Shown: piece by piece, positions 1-13,800 of the stretch | Layout: each line of letters begins with the position of its first letter | Numbering within the stretch: position 1 is the first letter of the stretch | Source: Homarus americanus | Lineage: Eukaryota > Arthropoda > Malacostraca > Decapoda > Nephropidae | Assembly (NCBI RefSeq): GCF_018991925.1 | Contig: NW_024742338.1 | Coordinates: 4,098,236-4,162,235 of the forward strand | Direction: 5' to 3' | Length of the DNA stretch: 64,000 bases | Notes under the pieces: generated by a model | Databases searched by the model: none | What the model was told of the DNA's origin: nothing | The model's input: the letters and a program-made list of their open reading frames with translations, nothing else | Translations under genes and position numbers: made by a program

Positions 1-171
1 TATGTTCCTGAAAACGCGATGTTGTACAAAACAACGTTAGCGAATCATTATTCCCCATAAGAAATACTGTATATAAAATACGGGAGTTACATTCTTGAGT
101 CTCCCTTTGCCCCATGAAATACATTACATGTATAGAAATTCAATGGCATTTTTATAGAAAATAATATATAC

Positions 172-262
172 AGTTAACCCTCACTTTACGCGGTTAATGT
201 AACCCGGAGGGTCCCGCGTAAAGTGAGAAACGCGTAAAGTGAATAACATAACATGGGATTAA
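172..262. mobile_element. Candidate pogo/Tigger-like transposon terminus
   Basis: After a TA the sequence begins CAG and contains CTCACTTTACGCGG, followed within about 60 bases by two inverted copies (CGCGTAAAGTGAG and CGCGTAAAGTGAA). TA-CAG with palindromic sub-terminal motifs is the usual look of pogo/Tigger-like ends. No matching second terminus or transposase was found, so this is a tentative call for one end or a solo MITE fragment. Confidence 0.35.
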
Positions 263-653
263 TTGAAATGGAGTCCGGGCCGATCCCCAAACTCCACTTT
301 TTGACGACACACAACTATGTTGTAGTAAAAATATTATCTTAACTTTATGATGGTATGCACACACAATTAATAATTAAGAGAAATATCAATAATATTAGGT
401 TTTTTAACACTTACATTAGTAGAAAAAGATGGCTGGGCACACGGGGAGGGCGGTTGGTTCCGAGGCAGAGGGCAGATTATTGGCCCTCACCTGTATCACT
501 TGTATCAATTGTATCACTATCCACCACAGAGGCTTGCAGGGCCTCTTTGTCAAACTCCCCAAAGTCCATATAAGTCCATATTCTCACCATAATTATCACT
601 ATCACTGACTTGGGCCGGCTGTGGTGGGTGGCGGGTGAAGAACTGGTAATGTT
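263..653. other. No gene recognised
   Basis: Mostly AT-rich sequence with a short GC-richer part near 430-640. The right end may be decayed gag-side sequence of the retroelement that follows, but no gag motif such as a CCHC knuckle can be read. Confidence 0.4.
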
Positions 654-1490
654 TTGATGACTGGGCGACCTTGTGCGCACCATGTTCGCGCAGCTTACAC
701 AACATGGCGGATGGCGGGAGGTTTGGATCCAAAAATGGCGCGGCTCGCCAGCCGCTCTCCGCTGGTAGACGCCTCAGCCCCCGTTCTTTCAGGCGTCTCA
801 TTACTGCACGTCACCGACCGCACCTCCGGCACGAAGTTCCTCGTCGACACAGGTTCATCGGTCAGCATCATCCCTCCCTCACTACAAGACACGTCAAAGC
901 AACCCTCTTATGACCTGTTCGCTGCCAACGGTACCCCCATCGCCTCCTACGGTGTACGCACCCTTGCCTTAGACCTCGGTCTGCCCAAGACTCTGCGTTG
1001 GTTATTCGTGATCACAGACGTGTCTCAACCCATCCTTGGTTTCGCCTTCCTCACCTTCCACAAGCTCGGCGTAGACGTAGACCCTCCTCCCATCATAGAA
1101 CCTGCTCCTGTCATGGACCCTCCTCCTGACGTCGCCCCTGACCCGGTCATCCCAGCTAGAGACCATGAGGATGCAGCCCCTGCAGCGACAGGAGCACAAC
1201 AACCATTGCTTGTACAACCTCCTTTAATCCCAAACCCTCTTTCTCCCCCTGATTCTCCCACAGGATCTGTGTCACTAGACGGAGTTGTCACCCGCAGTGG
1301 CCGAGTCGTACGTACACCTGCCCGGTATGTGTCATGTGTGGGACGCAACCCGGACAACATCCAGCCTCCCGCCGCGCCGGGAGGGGAGGGGGAGTATTGT
1401 AGTGGATCCTCTCCCCTACAACTCCCAACTGAGCTGCGGCCACGCGCCTACCAGCCAATCAGCGTACAGCCAGCTACGCCGAGAGACTAG
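654..1490 (+). pseudogene. Ty3/gypsy-type pol remnant: protease joined to integrase tail
   Basis: A 278-residue open frame with two separate pieces of a Ty3/gypsy polyprotein. Residues about 48-143 look like a retropepsin-type aspartic protease: VTDRTSGTKFLVDTG with the catalytic DTG at 65-67, a flap-like AANGTPIASYG stretch at 90-100, and PILGFAFL at 126-133 matching the ILG(A/R)DFL helix region of the family. After a proline-rich linker, residues 213-225 read TRSGRVVRTPARY, typical of the extreme C-terminus of gypsy integrases. Reverse transcriptase, RNase H and the integrase core, about 2.5 kb in an intact element, are absent. The frame runs on through the polypurine tract at 1379-1394 into the LTR. 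I interpret this as an internally deleted, non-autonomous or dead copy. The methionine shown is only the first in the open frame; the native protein would be a cleavage product. Confidence 0.75.
1379..1394 (+). promoter_or_regulatory. Polypurine tract of the gypsy element
   Basis: A 16-base run of G and A lies three bases before the TGTAG that opens the LTR. This is the expected position for the plus-strand primer of reverse transcription. Confidence 0.65.
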
Positions 1491-1966
1491 GTCTATGCAG
1501 TGGTACGTTGGGGTACGATTGCCGACCTAGTCTCGACCTTCAACTTCCAGCTCAGGATCAGAGAGTTTTACACCTTACACGTCCTCTCCCGTGATTGGCC
1601 CTCACGCTACGAGCGCCTCAAATCCTGAGGTTTCTAAATCACATAAATACGACCCCGGCTGGCTGGGGAGGGGATTGTACACTCGGCTACCGGACCAGCA
1701 ACATCTCTCCACAGCTCCTCACCACCCAGCTTCTCAGAAAGCTCCTCACCCTACAGGACCTCTGAGCAAGTTACTCCTCACCTAGTAACTCCTAAGCACT
1801 GCACTGCACTGTACAACAATATATATACAGAAAGTGCATTGTGAGTTTCTAATCTACCTCATTCCTGAGAGTAAGATATCTACATGTACGTACGTTTGTG
1901 TGCCCATACAAAGAGAAAATAGACAACTAAAGAGAATTGACAACTGGCCACTTACAGTACCCTACA
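1398..1966 (+). mobile_element. 3' LTR of the gypsy element
   Basis: The 569-bp segment opens TGTAG and closes CTACA, the short inverted terminal repeat of an LTR, and follows a polypurine tract. CATAAATA near 1642 may be the TATA-like element. The matching 5' LTR is not in the window, so neither the target duplication nor the age can be measured. The satellite array begins directly after its last base. Confidence 0.65.
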
Positions 1967-4900
1967 ATATTACCTAATTTTGCCAAGTAGATTATCATAG
2001 AAAACGGGAAATTTGTATCATAAAAAATGGGAAATATCTACTTTCCGGGAAAGTTGGTTATCTACTTTCCCGAAAAGTAGATAGATTTTCTACTTTTCAG
2101 GAAAGTAGATTATCGACTTTTCGGGGAAGTAGATTTTCGAATTTTGGGGGAAATATTACCAAATTTTGCGAAGTAGATTATCATAGAAAACGGGAAATTT
2201 TTATCATAAAAAACGGGAAATATCTACTTTCCGGGAAAGTTGGTTATCTACTTTCCCGAAAAGTAGACAGATTTTCTACTTTTCGGGAAAGTAGATTATC
2301 GAAAGTAGATTTTCGAATTTTGGGGGAAATATTACCTAATTTTGCGAAGTAGATTATCATAGAAAACGGGAAATTTGTATCATAAAAAATGGGAAATATC
2401 TACTTTCCGGGAAAGTTGGTTATCTACTTTCCCGAAAAGTAGATAGATTTTCTACTTTTCGGGAAAGTAGATTATCGACTTTTCGGGGAAGTAGATTTTC
2501 GAATTTTGGGGGAAATATTACCTAATTTTGCGAAGTAGATTATCATAGAAAACGGGAAATTTGTATCATAAAAAATGGGAAATATCTACTTTCCGGGAAA
2601 GTTGGTTATCTACTTTCCCGAAAAGTAGATAGATTTTCTACTTTTCGGGAAAGTAGATTATCGACTTTTCGGGGAAGTAGATTTTCGAATTTTGGGGGAA
2701 ATATTACCTAATTTTGCGAAGTAGATTATCATAGAAAACGGGAAATTTGTATCATAAAAAATGGGAAATATCTACTTTCCGGGAAAGTTGGTTATCTACT
2801 TTCCCGAAAAGTAGATAGATTTTCTACTTTTCGGGAAAGTAGATTATCGACTTTTCGAAGTAGATTTTCGAATTTTGGGGAAATATTACCTAATTTTGCG
2901 AAGTAGATTATCATAGAAAACGGAAATTTGTATCATAAAAAATGGGAAATATCTACTTTCCGGGAAAGTTGGTTATCTACTTTCCCGAAAAGTAGATAGA
3001 TTTTCTACTTTTCGGGAAAGTAGATTATCGACTTTTCGGGGAAGTAGATTTTCGAATTTTGGGGGAAATATTACCTAATTTTGCGAAGTAGATTATCATA
3101 GAAAACGGGAAATTTGTATCATAAAAACGGGAAATATCTACTTTCCGGGAAAGTTGGTTATCTACTTTCCCGAAAAGTAGATAGATTTTCTACTTTTCGG
3201 GAAAGTAGATTATCGACTTTTCGGGGAAGTAGATTTTCGAATTTTGGGGGAAATATTACCTAATTTTGCGAAGTAGATTATCATAGAAAACGGGAAATTT
3301 GTATCATAAAAAATGGGAAATATCTACTTTCCGGGAAAGTTGGTTATCTACTTTCCCCAGAAAAAGTAGATTATCCACTTTTCGGGGAAGTTTTTCGAAT
3401 TTTGGGGGAAATATTACTTAATTTTGCGAAGTAGATTATCATAGAAAACGGGAAATTTGTATCATAAAAAATGGGAAATATCTACTTTCCGGGAAAGTTG
3501 GTTATCTACTTTCCCGAAAAGTAGATCGATTTTTCTACTTTTCAGGAAAGTAGATTATCGACTTTTCGGGGAAGTAGATTTTCGAATTTTGGGGGAAATA
3601 TTACCAAATTTTGCGAAGTAGATTATCATAGAAAACGGGAAATTTTTATCATAAAAAACGGGAAATATCTACTTTCCGGGAAAGTTGGTTATCTACTTTC
3701 CCGAAAAGTAGATTTTTCTACTTTTAGGAAAAGTAGATTATTGACTTTTCGGGGAAGTAGATTTTATACTTTTTGTTAAATATTACCTAATTTTGCGAAG
3801 TAGATTATCATAGAAAACAGGAAATTTGTATCATAAAAAATGGGAAATATCTACTTTCCGGGAAAGTTGGTTATCTACTTTCCCGAAAAGTAGATAAATT
3901 TTCTACTTTTCGGGAAAGTAGATTATCGACTTTTCGGGGAAGTATATTTTCGAATTTTAGGGGAAATATTACCTAATTTTGCGAAGTAGATTATCATAGA
4001 AAACGGGAAATTTGTATCATAAAAATGAAATATCTACTTTCAGAAGGATTGGTTATCTACTTTTTCGAAAAAAGCTCAGAACTGAACCCTCTACTTTTCG
4101 GGAAAGTAGATGATCCACTTTTTGAGTAGATTTTCGAATTTTGGAAATATTACCTAATTTTGCGAAGTAGACCCATCATAAAACGGAAATTTGTATCATA
4201 AAAAATGGGAAATATCTACTTTCCGAGAAAGTTGGTTATCTACTTTTCCGAAAAGTAGATTTTTCTACTTTTCGGGAAAGTAGATTATCGACTTTTCGAG
4301 GAAGTAGATTATCGACTTTTTGGGAAATATTACCTAATTTTGCGAAGTAGATTATCATAGAAAACGGGAAATTTGTATCATAAAAAATGGGAAATATCTA
4401 CTTTCCGGGAAAGTTGGTTATCTACTTTCCCGAAAAGTAGATAGATTTTCTACTTTTCGGAAAGTAGATTATCGACTTTTCGGGAAGTATATTTTCGAAT
4501 TTTACGGGAAATATTACCTAATTTTGCGAAGTAGATTATCATAGAAAACGGGAAATTTGTATCATAAAAAATGGGAAATATCTACTTTCCGGGAAAGTTG
4601 GTTATCTACTTTCCCGAAAAGTAGACAGATTTTCTACTTTTCGGGAAAGTAGATTATCCACTTTTCGGGGAAGTAGATTTTCGAATTTTGGGGGAAATAT
4701 TACTTAATTTTGCGAAGTAGATTATCATAGAAAACGGGAAATTTGTATCATAAAAAATGGGAAATATCTACTTTCCGGGAAAGTTGGTTATCTACTTTCC
4801 CGAAAAGTAGATCGATTTTTCTACTTTTCAGGAAAGTAGATTATCGACTTTTCGGGGAAGTAGATTTTCGAATTTTGGGGGAAATATTACCAAATTTTGC

Positions 4901-5335
4901 GAAGTAGATTATCATAGAAAACGGGAAATTTTTATCATAAAAAACGGGAAATATCTACTTTCCGGGAAAGTTGGTTTTCTACTTTCCCGAAAAGTAGATT
5001 TTTCTACTTTTAGGAAAAGTAGATTATTGACTTTTCGGGGAAGTAGATTTTATACTTTTTGTTAAATATTACCTAATTTTGCGAAGTAGATTATCATAGA
5101 AAACAGGAAATTTGTATCATAGAAAATGGGAAATAATCTACTTTCCGGGAAAGTAGATTATCGACTTTTCGGGGAAGTAGACTATTGACTTTTTGGGAAT
5201 TATAACCTAATTTTGCCAAGTAGAATATCATAGAAAACGGGAAATTTGTATCATAGAAAATGGGAAATAATCTACTTTCAGGGAAAGTTGGTTATGTACT
5301 CTACCGAAAAGTAGATTTTTCTACTTTTATTATTT
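1967..5335. repeat. Satellite array, about 185-bp monomer, about 19 copies
   Basis: The anchor ATTACC(T/A)AATTTTGC recurs at about 1969, 2155, 2331, 2517, 2703, 2885, 3070, 3255, 3413, 3600, 3782, 3968, 4149, 4329, 4513, 4699, 4885, 5068 and 5203. Most steps are 180-187 bp, with two short monomers (158 and 135 bp). Each monomer is built from near-palindromes around CTACTTTTCGGGAAAGTAG, so it can fold into several hairpins. Variant monomers recur about 1286 bp apart, indicating a seven-monomer higher-order unit. No coding potential. Confidence 0.95.
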
Positions 5336-5480
5336 TTTTGTTTTATTGTCATTGAGTACCTTGTGTTTATATTATGAATTATTTTGCTTCATATTGATTT
5401 AAACTGATTGTGTTAGTTATTACTTTCACTTTGTAGCTGTATATCCATTTTCGCTTCCAGCTAATTGTAAGCTCACTTTT

Positions 5481-6001
5481 TGGGGGGAGGTGTCATGTGC
5501 TTGTAACGCATGTCGTGTGGTATCTGTTCACTCCACACAAGCTATTAATAACTTGTTATTTTTACTATTATCTTATTGTTGTTCTTAGTTACTTAGGTTA
5601 ATTGTATATCTATGTATGTCATTAATATGCATCATTTGTGTTACTCTGTTAAGTCAAACCAAGAGTAGTATTAATTAGTTAAAAGACTATTTGGCAACTG
5701 TCCTGGGTCACGTGAGCTAAGACGCTCCTCACTCATTATTATATCTGAAGATTAGTCGCCTTAGATTATACAGCATCAGATTAGGCACCCCAGCTTACTA
5801 CAGTACATCGGAAGATCAGGTACCACAATTTGTTACACCTGAAGATTAGGCACCCCAGCTGTATTATGAGAATGCATCTATCTTGTTAAGTCCTCGTTTC
5901 CATCACCTTAACCCAATTAAACTTTATTGTAGTATCTTTAGTTTTATTTACTTAGGTTTATTTAGATTAATTACTCAGTTTGCTTAGGATGTTACTGGAC
6001 A
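5481..6001 (+). mobile_element. Candidate second LTR with polypurine tract
   Basis: A G-rich run at 5481-5490 is followed at 5491 by TGTCATGTGC, the arrangement seen at the 3' LTR of gypsy/Mag-like elements. The right end is placed at GGACA near 6001 (TGTC...GACA inverted ends), which is a guess. It contains an internal imperfect repeat (GATTAGGCACCCCAGCT twice). No pol coding sequence remains upstream, because the satellite abuts it. Confidence 0.4.
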
Positions 6002-6690
6002 GGTGTAGACCAGTAGGCCCTCTATATCCAGACCTCCATACAACTCTGACGAATAATGGATATTTCTCTGACCTGTAGCTTTCAGAACTATTTCGTAATC
6101 ATACACGACATCTTGGTCTTCCCAGTATTCGTCCAGTCTTCGCTTGAACGACTTATAATTGTTGGAGCCTCGACTACTATGTTGGTTACACTGTCCTATA
6201 GGTCCGTGATCCGCTGAGTAAAGAAATATTGCCTTAAAATGGTCCTTACGTCTGTGTTTCTGTAGCTTGTGTGAGGGTCTCCGTGTGGCCGAGTGTGGCT
6301 TCTATGCCTCTTATCACCTTGAACACCTTGGCCGTATCCTCTCTTACTCTGCGATACACCAGCTTTTTTATGGGTTGTTCAGAGCCTTCAGCCCCAAGAC
6401 CATCTTCGTGGCTCGGTGTTGAAAAATGATCCACTGTTATTGTCTTTCTGAGGAGACATTAAACTGCATTGGTATATTGCTGATGGGGTCGAACTACTTA
6501 CCACCTTCAGTAACCATCTCCGGGTCAATGCAGTAAGTAAACAAACGACCTCCTCACCTAACCCCATCATCTGGTTTGCCTTAATCTTGTCGCTTACTTG
6601 TAGGTCAAAGCTAAATCTCTAGTCCACTGTGATTCCCGAGTCTTTTATCAGTTTCTGCTGAGCTCAAGACGTGATCTATCTCAGCATCTC
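5990..6690 (-). mobile_element. Decayed CR1-like LINE reverse transcriptase, C-terminal part
   Basis: On the minus strand, in shifting frames, the translation gives recognisable pieces in order: a KDSGITVD-like stretch, KANQMMGL, LTALTRRWLLKVV, FQHRATKM, VFKVIRGIEA, QYFFTQRITDL, VVEAPTI and FKRRLDEYWEDQDVVYDYE. These match the thumb and C-terminal region of CR1/L2-type non-LTR retrotransposons (family pattern KANxMLGLIRR ... FFTQRVxxxWN ... VVEAxSxNxFKRRLD). Several stops and frameshifts show a dead copy. The catalytic core (YxDD) is not present. Confidence 0.65.
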
Positions 6691-9073
<2,383 letters not shown>

Positions 9074-9196
9074 ACACACACACGTACACACACACGCACA
9101 CACACACACACACACACGCACATGCAATACACGACACAGCCTGGTGGGTTCTGACTCTTATAGAACGAATATTGAATGAAACTCCGTGTGCGTGTG

Positions 9197-9238
<42 letters not shown>
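9074..9238. repeat. Facing (CA)n and (GT)n tracts
   Basis: An imperfect (CA)n at 9074-9126 and a (GT)n at 9185-9238 are separated by about 58 bases. They form a long inverted repeat able to make a hairpin. Confidence 0.9.
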
Positions 9239-9239
<1 letters not shown>

Positions 9240-9305
9240 CATTTTCTATGTGCGTTTGTGGCTTGTGTGTATTTGTGATTGTTACGATTTGTGTTTGCAA
9301 TTGTA

Positions 9306-9323
9306 AGGGGGAGGAGGAGGAGC

Positions 9324-9372
<49 letters not shown>

Positions 9373-9602
9373 GGAGGAATCAAAAGGAAGAGGAAGAGCA
9401 AAAGAAGAAGATAACAATTGGAAAAAGAAGAGACGGAGGAAGAAGAAGATGAGGAGGAGGAAGATCAGGAGATGGGGGAAAAGAAACAGCAGTAGGGAGA
9501 ATAAGATGAGGAAGAAGAAGAAGAAGAAAAAGAAGAAGAAGAAAAAGAAGAAGAAGAAGAAGTGAAGGAGGAGGAGGAGGAGGAGGAGGAGGAGGAGGAG
9601 GA
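9306..9602. repeat. Polypurine GGA/GAA tract
   Basis: About 300 bases made almost wholly of G and A on the plus strand, as GGA and GAA triplets. It is a homopurine mirror-rich tract of the kind that can form triplex DNA. Confidence 0.95.
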
Positions 9603-9659
9603 ATCGCCACGGTCAAGAGGTTTCACTCATCAGAATGCCTCCATCCTAAAAACTTTCAC

Positions 9660-10250
9660 AAGTGAGTGTGAGAGTGAGGGAGAGTGAGAGAGAGTGAAGG
9701 AGAGTGAGGGAGGAGTGAGGGAGGTGAGGAGGAGGTGAAGGAGGTGAGGGGAGGAGTGAGGAGGTGTGTGAGGGAGGTGGGGAGAGTGAAGGAGGTGAGG
9801 AGGTGTGAGGGAGGTGGGGAGGTGAGAAGAGTGGGAAGGTGAGAGAGGTGGAGGAGGTGAGGAGGTGAGGGGAGGTGGGGAGGTGGGGGAGGTGAGGGGG
9901 AGGTGAGGGGAGGTGAGGGAGGTGAGGAGGTGAAGGGTGAGGGGAAGGGGTGAGGGAGGTGTGGGGAAGGTGAGGGAGGTGGGGAGGTGGGGGGAGGGGT
10001 GAGGGAAGGTGAGGAGGTGAAATTGAGGTGAGGAGACGAGGAGTGAGGAGAGTGAGGAAGAGTGAGAAAGTGAGGAGAGTTAGTTAGTGAAGAGTGAGGA
10101 GAGGAGGAGGTGTGAGAGGTGAGGTGAGCGAGAGGAGGGTGTGAAAGGGAGGATGTGAGAGAGAGAGAGAGAGGTTGTAAGTGTGGGGGATGGAGTGAAT
10201 GTAGAGGGAAGGAGAGTGAATGTGGGGAGGAAGATTGAGCAAGGAGGTGA
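9660..10250. repeat. G-rich GTGAGGGAGGTGAGG minisatellite
   Basis: Irregular repeats of GTGAGG and GGAGGTG over 590 bases. No stable open frame apart from repeat read-through. Confidence 0.9.
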
Positions 10251-10255
10251 GTGAA

Positions 10256-10760
10256 GCGGGCCAAAACAACCCCACACCTCGCCAAAACCCACCCCACACA
10301 CTTCGCCAAAACCCACCCACACCTTGCCAAACCACCACACTTCATAAAAACCCACCCACACCTCGCCAAAACCAACCCCTACACCTCGCCAAAACCACCC
10401 CACACCTCGCCAAAACCCACCCCACACCTTGCCAAAAAACCCACCCTACACCTCGCCAAAACCCACCCACACTTCGCCAAAAACCACCCCACACCTCTGC
10501 CAAAATCTATCCCACAACTCGCAAAAACCCACCACACACCTCTTAAAACCCCCACAATTAGTCCAACTCTCACCCCACAATTCATGAAAACCCACCCCAC
10601 AATTCGTCCAAAAAACCCACCCACAATTCGCGAAAACGCACCCTACAATTCGTCAAAACCCACCCCACAATTCCGCCAATACCCATCTCACACCTCGCCA
10701 AAATCCACCCCACACCTCGCCAAAACACTGCTCACCCCGAGTCCTCGCCAAAATAATCAG
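10256..10760. repeat. Minisatellite of about 21-23 bp (CGCCAAAACCCACCCCACAC-like)
   Basis: About 23 variable copies. The left half has CACCTCGCC; a middle block has CACAATTCGTC, a derived subtype. Open frames in all six readings are repeat artefacts. Confidence 0.9.
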
Positions 10761-10861
10761 GGGAGCAACCGGCAGTGTGCCCGAGCTGGTCTATTCAGGT
10801 CATTCTGTCCTGCACTTGATAAGCAAATGGATCCCTTTTGTGCTGGTATATTGTGAGACTC

Positions 10862-11270
10862 CTAGTCACACCACCACCACCACCCAGTGCCACCCGGGGG
10901 AGTGCCACACCACCACCACCCAGTGCCACCCGGGGGAGTGCCACACCACCACCACCCAGTACCACCCGGGGGAGTGCCACACCACCACCACCCAGTGCCA
11001 CTAGGGGCAGTGCACACCACCACCACCCAGTGCCACCCGGGGGAGTGCCACACCACCATCACCCAGTGCCACTCAGGGGAGTGCCACACTACCACCCGGT
11101 GCCACTTGTGGGTAGTGCCACCCAGGCGAAGTACCACCCGAGGAAAGTGCCACCTGGAGAAATGTCAAAAAGGGGTAGTGCCACATGGGGTAGTGTCATA
11201 AGGAGTATTGCCAAACGGGGAAATGTCATCCTGAGGGGAAGTGCCACCGGGGGTAAAGTGCCGTTCAAAG
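10862..11270. repeat. 36-bp minisatellite (CACCACCACCACCCAGTGCC...)
   Basis: Six to seven good 36-bp units containing CAGTGCCACCCGGGGGAGTG, then decaying copies to about 11270. The unit length is a multiple of three and free of stops, which produces long repeat open frames in several readings. Confidence 0.9.
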
Positions 11271-11317
11271 TGTCACCAATAGCTTAGTTTCCTGCTGACT
11301 TTCCGAAGGCAATGTAA

Positions 11318-11376
11318 TGTGTGTGTGTGTGTGTGTGCGTGTGCGTGTGTTCGTGCGTGCGTGCGTGTGCGTGTGT

Positions 11377-11412
<36 letters not shown>
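11318..11412. repeat. (GT/GC)n plus (TAA)n
   Basis: (GTGTGC)-type alternating tract to 11378, followed by about eleven TAA units. On the minus strand the TAA run is the (TTA)n tail of the LINE that follows. Confidence 0.85.
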
Positions 11413-11414
<2 letters not shown>

Positions 11415-12330
11415 CGGTTTATTAATAGAGTTGCAGCCGGTGGTTGAAAATATACAGACTTACATTTGATTTAGACATAATGATATAATATGCATTGAAT
11501 ACATTTACAGGGCTGTACAGTACATAAATCAGGAGTTGTTTATTATTTTAACAATAGATGGGATGGTGCTGTTCTTATATCTATAGGTGCGGGCTCTTAT
11601 GGGCTGAATTTTGTTGTAGTGGCGGACTGCGCGAGTTGGGTGGGGGGCTGCAGGTGGCAGGAGGTGGCGATGGCGAGGGTGGTGCAGTAGTCCATGGCCA
11701 AACTTTTCCAGTGCTTGGTGGTGGAGGTCACTGAGGGATGGCATTTCCAGGGTGGAGAGAGCGTTGGTTTAGCCGTTGTATTCTGCGCCGAGCATGATTC
11801 TGCAGGCCCTTTTCTGTACTTTTTCTAGCTGACGTTGTTGGGTGGAGTTGAGAGAAGACGACCAGGCTGGTGACGCATACGTTAGTTTGGGGAGAATAAA
11901 GGCGTTGTAGATGGTCCTCAGCTCTGGCGTGGGTGTCCCAAGTGACCTAAGTCGTCGTAGCATGTAGAGACGGTACGAGGCTGCCTTGACTGTGTTATTT
12001 ACATGGGCCTTCCAGTCAAGTTTGTTGTCTATAGTTACACCCAGGAGTTTGGCAGACTGCACCAGCTGGAGAGGATGGGCACCCACTGTGACTGCTGGGG
12101 CTTGCACTGGAGTGGTGGCGGTATTGATGTGCATGACTACGGTTTTGGTGTGGTTGATGGTGACCTTGTTCTCCGTAGTCCATGCCTGTAGCCTGTCCAG
12201 GGTGCCTTGTAGCGATGAGTAGTCCGGTGAGGTGTTGTCCACTGTAACCCCCACAGTGCAGTCATCCACGTACTTCCACCTGTGAGGAGTGTCTGATAGA
12301 GCGTCGTTGATCAGGATGAGGAAGCACAGT

Positions 12331-12331
<1 letters not shown>
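11377..12331 (-). mobile_element. 5'-truncated Jockey-like LINE, reverse transcriptase C-terminal half
   Basis: On the minus strand the frame from about 12330 reads LCFLILINDALSDT and then the catalytic YVDD box (KYVDDCTVGV). Thumb-region motifs follow: LLGVTIDNKLDWKAHV, SYRLYMLRRL, ILPKLTYASPAWSSSL, and QLEKVQKRACRIMLG. This order is that of the Jockey/CR1 reverse transcriptase. A TAA at 11769-11771 interrupts the frame, which then continues in phase (ALEKFGHGLLHHPRHRHLLPP) to a stop at 11529. The 3' end carries an AATAAA-like motif and a (TTA)n tail, as expected for target-primed insertion. The 5' side is cut at a (GT)n tract, so endonuclease and fingers are missing. Non-functional copy. 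Confidence 0.85.
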
Positions 12332-12383
<52 letters not shown>

Positions 12384-12431
12384 CCGTGCGTGCGTGAGTT
12401 CGTGCGTGCGTGCGTGTGTGTGCGTGTGTGT
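12332..12431. repeat. (GT)n with GC-containing variant end
   Basis: A pure GT run of about 48 bases passing into GTGCGTGC-type units. It marks the 5' truncation point of the LINE on its left. Confidence 0.95.
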
Positions 12432-13692
12432 ATTAGCCAGTAGGTCAGTCCACACTGGATATTCACTAAACACTATAACCATCGCCTCTCTCACTCCCAT
12501 GGCAGTTAATACGAGTCGGACGAACCTTAACGACATAACCTCCCGGTCCAGCTACAACACATCACCACAAAGGTCAACGTCAACATGGCCAAGGTGAGCA
12601 TTGTACCAGCGATCTGATGAACTCCCGTAATTGGTCGAGTGAGCTGTCCTCTCTCTCATAGACAAACGTGTAAACAAACAAACAAGTGTGTAATTTGAGT
12701 GATTAATCTCCAGATGTCAGTTTTGGGAAGGGGGGAGTAATAATATGGGGGGGTCATTGTAGGGGGGGAGGAGGAGGTGGCACCAATCACAACATGCGCA
12801 CTTCACCTCACTCTGACAATTACCAAGAGCAGCAGCTGCCACCGCCTGCTGAGTGGCATTGTCAGCTGCTGGACCAAGAAAGGTGGAGGTAGGGGTGGGT
12901 AGAAGGGGGAGAGGAATGGGTGGAGGAGTAAGGGAGGGTGGTAGGAGGTTAGGAGATGGGTGGTAGTTGGGGGGGTGGCGGTGGTAGGGAGTGAAGAAGG
13001 GATGGTAGGAATAAGGGAGGAGTGGTAAGGGGTGATGGAGAGAGTTCGGGAAAGGTGAGGGAGGAATGGTAGGGGTGGTGGAAAGGTGGGGATGATAGTT
13101 AAACTACTACTATTACAACAGCTATTGATTCACCTCTATGACCACTAGTCTACTACAACCATCACTACCACCACGTTAACTCTCTCTCTCTCTCTGAAAC
13201 CACCTCCCAGCGTCTCACCCTTAGAGTTAAACCCAGTCCGTTCGAGAGAGTATTATGTTGGAGAGAAGGGACAGGGTTAAGTCACCATAACTCATCCAAC
13301 CACCAAAAAAAAAAAAAAAAAAAATCCCTGTACTGTATCGGTATAGCTTAGTTACCCCTCCGACCAGACGACCGTAATGATAGAAAACGTCGTCTTTCTC
13401 TTCACGAGAGCCAAGTTCACTTTATAATAAGGTATTTTGTTATGATTAAAAAAAATAGATGAAAAAGGTCTGAGACTGGCTGGAAAAACGATACAATTCC
13501 TGGAAATAAAATAATAATAAAAATATAGAGCTTTGTTTATATAATTGAAGATAGGAGTATATATTTTTTTACTTGATATATTTGTATTTAAGTTACCCAT
13601 CAATGCCGTGTATCCCGCGTTAAATAGACGATGAAATGGCGTTAACAACTGAAATTTAAGGATGATTTCACGCTATAAAGACACTAAAAGGG
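12432..13692. other. No gene recognised; G-rich and short simple repeats
   Basis: Contains a G-rich GGTGGTAGGAG-like degenerate repeat (about 12720-13100), a short CT run near 13183, an A19 run near 13303 and AT-rich DNA. Confidence 0.5.
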
Positions 13693-13800
<108 letters not shown>

